DNA of 64,000 bases from Chrysaora quinquecirrha (Eukaryota > Cnidaria > Scyphozoa > Semaeostomeae > Pelagiidae), in contig JACTAT010000038.1 in assembly GCA_014526335.1 (NCBI GenBank), forward strand, positions 971,521 through 1,035,520. Direction: 5' to 3'. Each line of letters starts with the position of its first letter. Within the stretch, counting starts at the first letter, position 1. A program made the translations under genes and the position numbers. The notes beneath the pieces were generated by a model that was not told where the DNA came from, did not search any database, and saw only the letters and a list, made by a program, of their open reading frames with translations. Below, one piece after another: positions 23,870 to 34,497 of this stretch.

Positions 23870-24276
23870 TCCTTTCAAAGAAAAAGAAACAAGGACAGCT
23901 AGAAAGGTAAAATTTTTTTCGCAGCATAAAAACGCGAGCAACGAACTGGGCCAAGGAAATCGAAAAGGAACAGAACTGCAGCAAATGAACAATAACAAGA
24001 CTGAGAAACAGGACCAAAGTATGTGATTGAATACCACAAGCAATTTCCAGACTAAGGAACGTGAACACATGACTGGGTAATAGGACCAAGGAATGGGACT
24101 GAAGACCATGAACAATTTCAGGACTAAGGAACATAAGCAATAACAAGACTGACAAACAGGACCTAGGAACGGGACTGAAGACCATGAATAATTTCAGGAC
24201 TAAGGAACATGAACAATAACAAGATTGAGGAACAAGACCAAAGAATGGAACTGAAGACCAATTCAGGACTAAGGAA
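23870..24276. repeat. Minisatellite of about 70 bp, left half
   Basis: Recurring phrases AACAATAACAAGACTGA, GGAACAGGACCAAGGAATG, GGACTGAAGACCATGAA and TTTCAGGACTAAGGAAC. The array resumes at 25530, so the BEL element was inserted within it. Confidence 0.85.
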
Positions 24277-24281
24277 CATGT

Positions 24282-24569
24282 GTTGTAAATATGTATGTCC
24301 TCGTATCCATGTGCTCTGTTCTATGTCACGTGTTTGTCAAACTATCTTGTTGTAATCATCTCACTTTTTGAGTTTTTTAGTTTTTATGGATATTCACATT
24401 TGTGTTCATCATAGATTACATAGTATTCAAGCGTTCATCAAGATATCATATTATTATCGTTAATTCAGTTGTTTCTTTCTCATTTTATGTCTTGTTTGTT
24501 CTTTTTACTCGAAGAGCAAAGGCCATTATTTCAGACCCTGTAAAAAAGGCAGTGTAAATATCCACAACA
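24282..24569 (+). repeat. 5' LTR of the deleted BEL/Pao element
   Basis: Starts TGTTGTAAATATGTATGTCC and ends ATATCCACAACA. It is nearly the same as the right LTR apart from scattered substitutions and a 7-bp length change. Confidence 0.93.
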
Positions 24570-24576
24570 TGGTGCC

Positions 24577-25149
24577 ATGACCCGGGAATGGAACAAAATG
24601 GCAGAAGCATTAAAGAAGAAAAGAAAAACAAAAAATGGACATAGGCTAGTTGTGAACAACACGATCACAAAGTCAAAGGAATTTTTACCGCCTGTTGGAA
24701 TAGAAGCGCCAGCAGAAAATAAACCAAAGCTCGAATCGTTCAAAAACATCTTTGAAAAGCAACAAAGAGAATTAGAAACACTGTACACTTTTACGAGAAC
24801 ATTTTCAAGGAAAATCACGCTTACCTAAACGTGTACCGGAAATTAACAAAATCGTTACAGTTCATTAAAAAAAATACCTTGTCAACGATGGATTTTAGGA
24901 AAGGTAACAAAATTGATAACCGGAAAAGACGGAGAAATTTGTGCAGCCAAAGTTTTTACATCAGGTAAATCCGAAAAGCAGATAAAAATTAATCGTCCTA
25001 TAAAGAAGCTTTATCAATCGGAAATTCTTGGACCCATTATAGCTGAAGATCATAGTGACAATAACATTGATGATTCTGGTGAAAATGAACCAAAATTATG
25101 TTTTATCGCAGAAGAAGATGTTCCAGACAAGACTGGCTCTTTAGAATAA
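24577..25149 (+). pseudogene. BEL/Pao polyprotein remnant: gag N terminus joined to pol C terminus
   Basis: The first 83 residues (24577-24828) are a BEL-type gag start, with KNGHRLVVNNTITKSKEF and the helical KLESFKNIFEKQQRELETL. From about 24880 the frame reads RWILGKVTKLITGKDGEICA, AKVF and INRPIKKLYQSEIL, the tail that ends BEL pol after the integrase, followed by an acidic stretch to the stop at 25149. Protease, reverse transcriptase, RNase H and most integrase are absent, so several kilobases were lost between about 24830 and 24880. The ATG lies inside the primer-binding site. It can move only with proteins supplied by an intact relative. Confidence 0.85.
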
Positions 25150-25234
25150 ACTCAGATTAAAATATTAACTCTTTAGACTTGAACAGTTAGTAACTACAAA
25201 CCTCTTGATTGACTTTGTCAATCAGGGGGGAGTG

Positions 25235-25529
25235 TGTTGTAAATAGGTATGTCCTTGTATCCGTGTGTCCTGTTCCATGTCACGTGTTTGTCAAATTATC
25301 TTGTTTTAATCATCTCACTTTTTGAGTTTTTTAGTTTTCATGGATATTCGCAGTCGTGTTCATCATAGATTCGATAGTATTCAAGCATTTGTAAAGATAT
25401 CATATTATTATCGTTAATTCAGTCGTTTCTTTCTCATTTTATGTCTTGTTTGTTCTTTTTATTGATTACTCGAAGAGCCAAGGCCATTATTTCAGACCCT
25501 GTAAAAAAGCGGTGTAAATATCCACAACA
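25235..25529 (+). repeat. 3' LTR of the deleted BEL/Pao element
   Basis: Matches the left LTR. It is preceded by the purine-rich tract at about 25223-25234. Confidence 0.93.
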
Positions 25530-25830
25530 ACATGAACAATAACAAGACTGAGGAACAAGACCAAGGAATAGGATTAGGAAAGGGAATGATAAATATGAAT
25601 AATTTCGGGACTAAAAAACAAGAACATTAGCAAGACTAAGGAAGAGGACCAAGGAGTGGGATGGAAGATGTGAATAGTAACAAGACTGAAGAACAGGACC
25701 AAGGAATGGGACTGAAGGCGATTGGTTATGTCAGGATTAAAGGACAGACTATAGAGAAAGACAACTGCTGTACACTGACAAATTTGAAACTTAGGAACAT
25801 CCTTGTGGACTAAGCACCTTGGACTTAAGC
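25530..25830. repeat. Minisatellite of about 70 bp, right half
   Basis: Continues the array at 23870-24276 after the BEL insertion and becomes more degenerate to the right. Confidence 0.8.
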
Positions 25831-25914
25831 GGGGGATCAGAACTGAGATTGGCACCAGAAAAAGGGAGCCTGGACTAGGACCAAGGATAAATACTAAAGA
25901 TTATAGACTAGGAG

Positions 25915-25985
25915 CTAAGTAGAGAAGCAGAGGTCGTCGAGGTGGAGATCTTACGAGGGGGTGGTCTTAGAAGGGCAAGGGCTAG
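25915..25985. mobile_element. Helitron-like 3' end
   Basis: Ends GTGGTCTTAGAAGGGCAAGG then GCTAG, as at 14658 and 32328, followed by T. Only the terminal 40 bases resemble the other copies. Confidence 0.45.
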
Positions 25986-26155
25986 TCTCTATTACTAATA
26001 TTCTTATTATGCAAATGAGTTGCCCTGTTACAAAAGAATTACATGAGAAAGGCTTTTTCCCTGGGCCACCAAGATATGTGCTTTTTTTCTTAATTGATCC
26101 TGCTTCTGGCAGGACACTGTTTGAAGATTTCGCTAAGCATTTGGAAACCTGAAAG
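25986..26155. mobile_element. Helitron-like 5' end of a second subfamily
   Basis: Begins TCTCTATTACTAATATTC directly after the CTAG of the preceding repeat and carries TTATGCAAATGAGTTGCCC and TTTCCCTGGGCCACCAAGA. Related blocks lie at 55540 and 55829. TCTCTACTA-like starts are common in Helitrons. Confidence 0.45.
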
Positions 26156-27019
26156 TTGGTTAACATTTTGATTTTCTCTTGGCTCGAAAAAGTTTTGATT
26201 TTAATGGTGGTCATCTATTATGTTCCTTTCACTGAATGCACAGGGATTCTTTTGTCCTGCAGAAGTTTTTTTCTTAGTTGGTTGTTTATGTTGTTGAGCT
26301 GGCACTCAGCCTAAAATTATTTCAGTATTTCAATGGAGGACATATGCAAAACTACTCGATTTTGTTACTCAGAAGTCTTGCTGTAAATGTCTCCTAAAAT
26401 TTCTTCAAAAAGATGGATAATATTTTTGCTGATGATTCCACAAATATTTCTCATGATTTATCACGCATCCTGACTCTTTTGTCCTGTCTTTGGATTTTCT
26501 TCTGCTCTGAGGAAATATATTTCTCACATTCTCCAAAGTCAAATGACACTGATTCACTTTGAAACCTCACCGATATTTTGTTGGGTTTCAAGAAGAGTTC
26601 TTGCTTGATAAGCTCCATAAATCGCCAAGGTAAGAGTTGTGTTTTGCTCTCAGTTGCGTCTAATATTTTTCCACTGATAACGCAGCTGAACAATTTAAAG
26701 CACTGTACACGCAAGGAAAACAAACACATAATGAAATTAAAAGGCCTAAATTTTTTTTTGCTTTCTTTAAAAAGTCAGAGTTTAAACATAAAAAAGTCGA
26801 CATTTAGTGAGTAGAATATTTTTTTAACGAAGGACATTTAAATTTAAGTTTCGGAGTGTTCTGTTGGATAGGAGAAAAGGAAGGAATACCGAGTTTACCT
26901 ATGAGTAATTTTTCATAAAGATAGGATTAAGTGTAGAAAGGTCATCAACATTTTCTAACTTTATAGTTCACAAGTAGACAAAACACAGCCAGAGATATCA
27001 CTCACCTCCATGTATATCA

Positions 27020-27235
27020 CCTGCTCACAATGATGTGGTGATGATGATGATTGCAATTGTGATGATTGTGATGATGATGATGATGATGATTATCATTATT
27101 TTGATGACATACTTATGATCGTGATAATGACAATGGTGATGGTGACCATGATGATTTTGATGACATGATGCTGATGATGATGATGATGATGATGGTGCTG
27201 GTGATGATTATGATTAAGATGGTGATGATCGTGAA
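27020..27235. repeat. (GATGAT)n-type microsatellite
   Basis: Imperfect GAT/GTGAT repeats over about 215 bases. On the minus strand it reads as a His-rich frame, which is an artefact. Confidence 0.9.
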
Positions 27236-27277
27236 TATGATCGCTTTTTAACTTTAAGCCTGCTACACAGGTAGCCA

Positions 27278-27473
27278 GTTTTACCACAGTACCAGATAAG
27301 CCTTGGCAAGACAGGATTCTTTCTTCCAAGAATTTATTGCCTTCAGGGGTCCCATGTGACTGTCTACCATCGCTGAATTTTCGCTAGAGTCTGGGGAGGT
27401 TAGTTCTATGGCATCCCCTAATGGAAGAAAGAATCTTCTCTTGCCAAGGCTAATCTGGTACTGTGGTAAAACT
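27278..27473. repeat. Inverted repeat of about 50 bp
   Basis: GTTTTACCACAGTACCAGAT through TTCTTTCTTCC (27278-27328) returns in reverse at 27423-27473 with few mismatches, with a spacer near 95 bases. It could be a MITE core or a hairpin RNA source. Confidence 0.8.
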
Positions 27474-28889
27474 TCATATCTAAAATCCACTGGTTTTGTG
27501 CTTATTTCCTACTGTTTTGAAGAAAAATACAGACTTATAAAGCCAGGTAAGGGTTCAATAGTCTCTAAGAATGTAAGAGACAATATCAAGCAGAATATGA
27601 AAATTTTGTAAACAGTACGCAAGAACTGGTACCAAGTTGATAGCCAGAACCACCAAAGTCTTGACCCTGATAGGGGAGGGTAAGAGTGTAATAAAGAGAG
27701 ATGGGCATCCATATTCCATTGCTCTTTTTAATGACAAAATAGTAAATTACTGTTGCACAAAGAAAGGTGATTTCAAGTCTCCACTTGTTTTTTCTATCTT
27801 AATTTTGAGCTTTTGAAACAGCCACCTTTCTATGCCCTTGCTGGTGCATACAAGAATATTTCTCTTCCTGCTTAAGAAAGTGCCAAATGCAATGCTTAGA
27901 CCTGTTTTCCTCTGTCATTTCAAGATTGAGAAGGCAACAAAGATTCCCTTCGATGCAATGCTGTAAGTGTGCCCAGGACTTCCTGGAAACATTTAGGTGA
28001 TCGAATACAGCAGGGTGAAGGCACTGTCAAACAACGGATGCATTCCCTTTTCTGAAGCACCCCTTTTGCCTTGCTCAACTGCAAAACTGCGAGACTTGAT
28101 AAATGATTCCAACCTGGAATAGACAATGTTTGGCCAGATATTTGGAGAAGAAGTTTCATATGTCCTTGCATTTAGCTTGTTACCCGATAAATTGGATAAA
28201 ATATTGGAGAGGCTGACAGCAGCATGGTGTTAAAGATGATCGCCTTCATATATTTTCCCATTACTTTGAGGTATACAAAGCAAATCCATTCAGATACCAT
28301 TTTTTGCAAGGAATGGTCGAAAAAGCGAGTGTTGCCAATGCAGATGTCTTTTTACTACTAATAAAGAAGAGTGCATAAACACTGACATCAAAAGCTGGCA
28401 AAAACTGTAAACTTGATCCATTAAATTTATCCATAGCTTATGGGAAGATTGAAACACAGAGTACACCAAGTCAAAAACCCTCTGGAATCCACAAAGATTC
28501 TATTTTCCTAATAACTAATGCAAAACCATATCTTTAATTACAGAACATTCGGGCAACAGTAAGCAAGGCACTGAACATGGAGGTTCTACCTGGCCTTTAG
28601 GATAGCAAGGGTTTTGTCAAATCTTAAACAATTCAACAACAGCACATGGTTACAACGAAGAGAGTATCAGGTGAAAGAATGTGCAACATGGAGTGTTTAC
28701 ATTTTGGGCACCAGGTCAATTGTGCCCACACATTTGCCGTAGCAATGTCTGAGAATTGTGTAGAAAATTTTGCAACATAAGCATTCTCTTATTGCTATTG
28801 GAAGTGCCAATGTTAATACATAAAAAGCTGGATAAAGAAACCACAGAGATTCGTTAGCAGAAGCCAGCCACTACAGCATCTGTCAGTTA

Positions 28890-29470
28890 GTTCATCGTGA
28901 AATCATAAGCTTTTTGAAGATGCCAATTTCTTTTCTTTTGATGACCTTGGCAAAACTAATAGGGGCGATCCTGTACCATGTAACATTGCAAATTCTTGAG
29001 CCCATGGAAACTTCAGCTGCAATAGGGCCGACTAATGGGCTAAAGGAAGAGGAGTGTGGACAATTAGCATATGTCGCTGGTTTGATTTTGAGGCAAATTT
29101 ACAAAAAAGGCTGCTTTCAACAAGAGACAAAAGCCATAGCAAGAAGAAATGAAATCACTTTTTTCAAAACCACTTCACATTGAAAGTGAAGAAAATGTTT
29201 TCATTGCCAGTATGGATAGAGGTGGTTTGTGGACCCCTTCAACAAAGTTAGTTGATATCATTGAGTTAGCGGAGAAGAATTTTTGGCAGCTTGCAAAACC
29301 AGCTTCAAGGTCCATTCCAATAGATGGAATAATTAAGTCTTGCCTGTCGATTATTTTCACTTACATAGATCTAAATTGCAAATCTTTTATTTTATTGATT
29401 TTCTGTCTTTGTTGTTCTTCCCACATGAGCTTCATATGGGGACTGATTTCAATGGTTGCCTTTTAAAATT
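28890..29470 (+). pseudogene. Remnant of the P-element companion gene (RDRGGLW-type protein)
   Basis: Two overlapping frames (28914-29183 and 29149-29466) carry EEECGQLAYVAGLILRQIY and FIASMDRGGLWTPSTKLVDI. These correspond to KEEKSLQYLAGFILHKLYSK and the RDRGGLWRVNKKVEKVF stretch of the plus-strand gene in the P-type element at 41.1-42.5 kb. Function is unknown. The N-terminal half is missing, and a frame break lies near 29150. It ends where a minus-strand THAP fragment begins, so this looks like an internally deleted element of the same kind. Confidence 0.65.
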
Positions 29471-29473
29471 TGA

Positions 29474-29775
29474 TTAGGGATTGATCTTTAAAGATTCAAC
29501 AGCTTCAATAAATTTTAGAAAAGATGTGTACAAGAATTTCCGTTTAATAGATGTTCCTACACCCTGCAGATCGCACCGGAGAATTGGTTGCCGTGGTTCC
29601 TTCTGGTAATATTGTGGGCAGATTGACCGAGTGTTAAGTATTTTAGGCGTGGGGAATTCTTCCATATCCTCAGGATTGAAATGCACTTCACAAAGGTAGA
29701 ACTTGTTATTCTTGAACTGTGTATCAACATCAATGTCCATAATAAGCGTGCAACAAACAACTCAAATCGATTCAT
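29474..29775 (-). pseudogene. THAP-domain fragment
   Basis: Minus-strand reading gives NNKFYLCEVHFNPEDMEEF, matching the second half of a THAP zinc finger (C-x2-H), followed by a short linker. The first zinc pair is not seen. It lies tail to tail with the RDRGGLW remnant, as expected if a P-type element lost its middle. Confidence 0.55.
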
Positions 29776-30064
29776 TTCTCGTAGTTAATAATTTGGAAAT
29801 ACAATATTTTTGAAATCGATGAGTCTTTGCTTCTCTCTAATATTAAAATGGTAAGTGCCATGGCAACCGATTTTCTTACCTTCATTCCTCCGAAGGGATA
29901 AGTAACTCACTTTTACAACCTGCACCTTGCCCTGCCGCCTGTGGGGTAGGCATGGTTTCTGGGGTAATTTGGGCTAAGCAGTCTTTGATGTGCGTTATTG
30001 GTGCCTGTTTTAACCATCGCCCGATTGTTTTCTGTAGGAGGATTATCGCTGAATCGCAACAAGG

Positions 30065-30145
30065 CAGGATAGCATGCTTGGTAAGGCCACATGTTTCGTG
30101 AGCAGCGATGCAGAGTCTGAGTCGGGAGTTCGACTCCCCTAAGGA
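30065..30145 (+). other. tRNA-like module inside copy C
   Basis: A-box-like GGATAGCATGCTTGGTAAGG and B-box GGGAGTTCGACTCCC, whose arms pair well. It sits at the same place as the module at 14921. Confidence 0.5.
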
Positions 30146-30334
30146 GAAAATCTTTTCCTTTCGAAATATTCTCTTTCTCTTGTTTTTGTGGTGAAAATTT
30201 TTTCCAAAGGCTGAGGAAACTAAAATTTGCTTTTGGTGTAATATTAAAGTTCGTTAGACATTAGTTCTTTTTCGTGTTTTGTTGTTCTCTTCCATGAATA
30301 TTAGGAGCACTAGGAGATTCGCCCAAGCAAGCTG

Positions 30335-30402
30335 CTGTGTGGCCGAGTAGTTGAATGCTTGCCTCCTACCTAGAATGGCTGGAGTTCAATTCTCCTCCTT
30401 GG
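30335..30402 (+). other. Second tRNA-like module in copy C
   Basis: A-box TGGCCGAGTAGTTGAATGC and B-box stem GGAGTTCAATTCTCC, 40 bases apart. This is the closest of the modules to a real tRNA D arm and T arm, but no 3' or 5' acceptor match was found. Confidence 0.5.
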
Positions 30403-31197
30403 GAAATTTTTGGTGTTTTTGTTTTTTGTGAGTTAAATAGTTGACAATTCTTTTCAATGTCTTAAAGTCACTTCAACAAAATTAGAAGATTTTTTGGAAT
30501 GATTCAAATCTTTAGATCCATTTTTTCTCATATCTTTTCAATTATAAATTTATTTTCAATTTATCTCTCAACATTTCTCTCATATCTTTTTGATCATTAA
30601 GGCTTATACTCTTAGGTGCCAAATAAATGGGGGGGGGCAAAAAAGGGGGTGGGAAATTTTTCAAAAACTCAATGCATGGGGGGTCTTAACAAAGTCCAGG
30701 GGTGGGGGAAAACTCAAATTAATCAATGGGGGACGTTTATTTGGCCTCTAAGAGTATTAAAATGAATTAATATGATGATAAGTTTTGACATTGACATTAT
30801 TGCATGTGGCTTAATATCTACTTTAAGTTCCAACGTTATTTCAGATTTACATCAAGATTAACATAAAGGTTCAGATTAAGACTGATTTGAAAATGAACTT
30901 TAAGTTTGAGACTGATACTTAGACCAAGATTAACAAAGATTAAGACTAATATTTAAATGAAGTTCAAGTTTAACAAAGATTGAGATTAAGCTTAAGATTC
31001 AGATTAACATTAGAATTAAGATTCAGATTCAGATTCACATACAGATTAAGATTAAAATTAACATTTAGATTAAGATTTGTAATGAAATTAAACTCTCAAT
31101 TTTAGGCCTTCTCTTGTTTACTTCCCAACAGCTCATTCATTCTACAATTTTTCCTCTTTCCTCATTCAGGCATTGAATCATCTCTGTTATCCAGCTA

Positions 31198-31766
31198 TAG
31201 TTAACATCCGCTATCTTGACTGCCTGCTATCTCGAACAATTTTCTATTTCCCCTCGTTTTGGTATAAGGGTTTGTATAGAAAAATCATCCACTATCTCAA
31301 ACCCGTTATCTCGAACATTCACTGTCTCAAACCATTTTCGATTTCTCATGGAGGAAAACATGCTCTTTATCTCGAACTTTGCCAAATTTTCTGCTGAACT
31401 GGATAGAGAGACAGGCTGAAAATATGTATAATTTCAATTAGCGGAGTGGGAATGGCAGCAGCTAAGAGATATGCTACCCATGTATACAATAGATGAAGCT
31501 GCTCTCTTTGAGATGTGCTGAATTGTCATTGTCTCAATTTCACCAATAGTAGGGATGAAAGCAGATGAGCTTTGACTCCTATGTAAAAACTACCAAACTT
31601 GTTTGATGAAATTTGGGATCAGTAACCTTAAATTTAATAGCGGCTCCTTTTCTGACTTAAAAACTATAAATTTGTATAATTCTATGGAGCATACGTTATT
31701 TCGAACATTCGCTATCTTGAACAATTTCTATTTTCATGGAGAGTTTGAGATAGCGGATGTCAACTG
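31198..31766. mobile_element. Second pogo/Tigger-like non-autonomous element
   Basis: Left end TAGTTAACATCCGCTATCTT, right end in reverse CAGTTGACATCCGCTATCTC, with TA on both sides (31196-31197, 31767-31768). Internal repeats of the GCTATCTCGAAC kind. No transposase inside. The terminal sequence differs from the element at 5118, so it is another subfamily. Confidence 0.8.
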
Positions 31767-32328
31767 TAGTATTGACGTCATATTTCCTACTTCTCGTAAT
31801 TTATGTATATTTCCTCCTATGTAATGTTATCCTACGCAGCCTGGTCTTTTCCTCTTTACGTTAGAATCTCATTTGCATTTACGTAAATTTACTTCCTTGT
31901 TTTTACTTTATTTAGTTGTAAATAGTTAGAAATGGTTAGTTCAGAAAATTATGAAAAGCGTATAACATCTCTTTTCTGACTCCGTGTCTCTGATACGTAA
32001 AACTTATCAAGAAAACAGCTTCGTTGGATTGCTCTTGGAAGTTGAGGATAAACACATGCAGCAAATTTTAGGAATCAGCAAGACATCAATATTTCCTAAA
32101 GATTAAGGTTAAGATTCAAATTCTGGTAGAAGTTAAGATTAAGATTCCATTTATGTTGAAGACTAAGATTAAGACTAGAATAATATTAACATTAACATCA
32201 AGATGTAGATTAACATCAAATATAGCCACCTCAATCCACAGTGTCTTTCAGGTGGAATTTGTTATTGGCGGAGTTCATGGGAGGTGGTGGTCCTCATGAG
32301 GCGGTAGTCTTAGACGAGCAAGGGCTAG

Positions 32329-33209
32329 TCTTCTACTTAAATCATTTGTTCGATTGTTTGAACATCCAAAGAAACCACAATTTTCATCTGGCATTTTGGA
32401 TGATGAACAGTAATGATTCACATTACGAATGCCTAGGTCATCTTACCTTACCGGTTTGCTGTCACTTGATAGCAAAAAAAGAGGACAAAAACATCACAAT
32501 TTCAAAAGAATGGCTTTCCTAACCAGTCCCTTTCTATTTACTATGGTTGCTCAGTCTGAAAGAAATACTTCCATTCTTCAATTTGATGGTATAGCAAGGG
32601 GCGCTGGAGGCATGGGGGCAGATTTTATTAATAATTCTATGTAAGCAATAGAAATATTTTAAGACTAATCTGATTTCTCTACTATGTCTTGTAATCTACA
32701 GGAAATTAAATGTAAATTATTCTCGTGTTTATGAAGTGAAGACAACGTTGCTGAGATATATCGGAAATAAACTCTAATTAAAATTAATGATTTCCTTGTT
32801 TAGGATTCATGGGATTTTTGAGGATTTGTTGATATGTTATGTAGAATTTATCTAAGTTTACCACCAGCGAAGATACGTTCCATCAGTATTCTTTCATGCC
32901 TTGTGATAGATCGCAAATTTGCTATTTCGAGTTTCAAAGGTTTTCTTGCACACTGCATTCACATTCGAGCATTGTTTTATGTTAATTTGGTAAGTGCTTC
33001 TATAATGTGGTATTCTGGATTCCTACTTGCGCACGCATGTCTTTTGTTGCCATGCAACAATTACTGCAGGGAAAGAAACTTTTGGCACATGAACATTTAC
33101 ACTGAAGGTTCACTGGAAGGCTTGAGAATAGGTAACAAAACAATAATAAATCAAGTTGGATATTCTTATAACAGTTATCTTAAATTGTAGAATACACAAC
33201 AAAACAATA
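32329..33209. other. No recognised gene
   Basis: Open stretches at 32241-32644 and 32834-33190 have no motif I recognise. Confidence 0.45.
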
Positions 33210-34497
33210 TGGTTAATAGTTGTGCTGCATATGGCTGTGCAAACACAACAAAGTGGATTCAGGCCTGTAAACGAATAAATAAAATTGGTTCACCTTGGAA
33301 CCCAACTTGTGTGGAAAGATTAAAAGTTTACTTGTGTGAAAAGCAATTTATAACAGGTAAGGAAGATTTAATTCATTATTATTAAGTGCAGAGAAGAAAG
33401 GTAGAATCCACAAAGCTAGACTTTTCTTATCTATATGAAGTATAATTTTACCCCACTTCCTATTTATCAGGTAAACCTGTCAAAGATGAGCCAACACATC
33501 CAGACCATGTACCCTCCATATTCAACTTCTGCCAGAAAAGTCCAAGCAAACACAGAAATAAGCTTGACAGATATGAATCCAGAATCAAGAGACTGAAAAG
33601 AACCGAAGAAACTAAGGAAACAACACTTGAACAACTACTTGCAGGGTCAGAATTAGATCAGCCGGAGAATGAGTCAATTGACATACCTGAGTCTGACCTA
33701 ATACCAGAAGAGTTATCCGAGCAAGTGCTAGATGCAAACATGAGCATGAGCATAGATGCTCATGTTGCAAAAAGAGTGAGACAAAGCAAGAGAGGAAGTA
33801 AAAGCATTAAAAAGCAGGCATTTGACATATGAAGGGTTGTCCCTCAAAAATGAATCAAAGTTCATGTACTACACTGGTGTTGGAAAGAATAAATCTCTTT
33901 TGCCATGTTTGCCAAAAACCTGCAGAAGTAAGCTAGATTACAAAGATCAATCTCTATTAACTTTGGTAAAATTGCGCTTTGGTGTTCATTTTGAGTTTCA
34001 AGCAGATCACTTCACCTGCCTCGCAGCACCACTTCAAGCATATTGAAGCGTTGGGTCAATCTGTTGTATTGTCATTTTTAATTCACTGGCCAGATCATGA
34101 AGCAGGTAACAGAACACTGCCTTCTATCTTCTGACATTATTTCCCAAAGATGACAGTTATTATATACTGCATTGAAATATTCATTGATCATCCTTGAAAT
34201 TTAAAAGAAAGAGCAAAAGTTTATTCAAATTACAAAAACCACTCAACTGTTAAATTTCTAATTCCCTGCATTCCACTAAGATCTATATTCTTTGTATCTA
34301 AAGCATGTGGAGGAAGATTGTCTGACACAGAGTTGGTAAAAGAAAGTGGTTTATTAAGCTTCTGGTATCATCATCCAGGAGATCAAATACTTGCAGACCG
34401 GCGCTTCACACTATTTGATGAATAAGCAGCAGGGTGTGGTGTTGAACTCATCAAACCTAGCTTCACAAAGGAAAAAGAGCAGCTTTCCCTAAAAGAA
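33210..34497 (+). pseudogene. THAP plus DDE_Tnp_4 transposase (ISL2EU-like), truncated
   Basis: A first exon (ATG at 33210) encodes MVNSCAAYGCANTTK and ends VYLCEKQF before a GTAAGG donor: a THAP finger shortened in the middle and with Gln in place of the final zinc His. The next segment (about 33470-33830) starts GKPVKDEPTHPDHVPSIF. A DDE_4-type core follows in pieces: LTLVKLRFGVHFEFQA, then NHSTVKFLIPCIPLRSIFFV, then GRLSDTELVKESGLL and GDQILADRRFTLFDE, where the SD and AD pairs give catalytic Asp residues. It stops at 34497, where the CR1 LINE begins. This family acts as a cut-and-paste transposase and is often paired with a YqaJ nuclease, as is found at 47 kb here. Confidence 0.75.

Larger units (their letters stand above)
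24282..25529 (+). mobile_element. Internally deleted BEL/Pao LTR retrotransposon
   Basis: Two LTRs (24282-24569, 288 bp; 25235-25529, 295 bp) start TGTTG and end CAACA. Flanks carry ACATG on both sides (24277-24281 and 25530-25534), a 5-bp duplication. A primer-binding site (TGGTGCCATGACCCGGGA) follows the left LTR at 24570, and a polypurine tract (AGGGGGGAG) precedes the right LTR. Between them only the first and last parts of the BEL polyprotein remain. The 7-bp LTR length difference is one ATTGATT insertion in the right copy. Confidence 0.93.
26156..28889. other. No recognised gene; holds a microsatellite and a hairpin
   Basis: Apart from the (GAT)n tract and the inverted repeat listed separately, nothing was assigned here. 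Open frames are short and without domain motifs. Confidence 0.5.
29835..32328. mobile_element. Helitron-like repeat, copy C, with later insertions
   Basis: Start TCTCTAATATTAAAATGGTA and CCATGGCAACCGATTTTC matches copies A and B. GATTAAGATT-type units follow at 30840-31075 and resume at 32100-32215. The end is GACGAGCAAGGGCTAG at 32328, followed by T. The pogo-like element and nearby sequence (about 31076-32100) split it. Confidence 0.5.

Noticed and set aside
27096..27329. His-rich minus-strand frame
   Set aside because: Direct reading of the GAT microsatellite.
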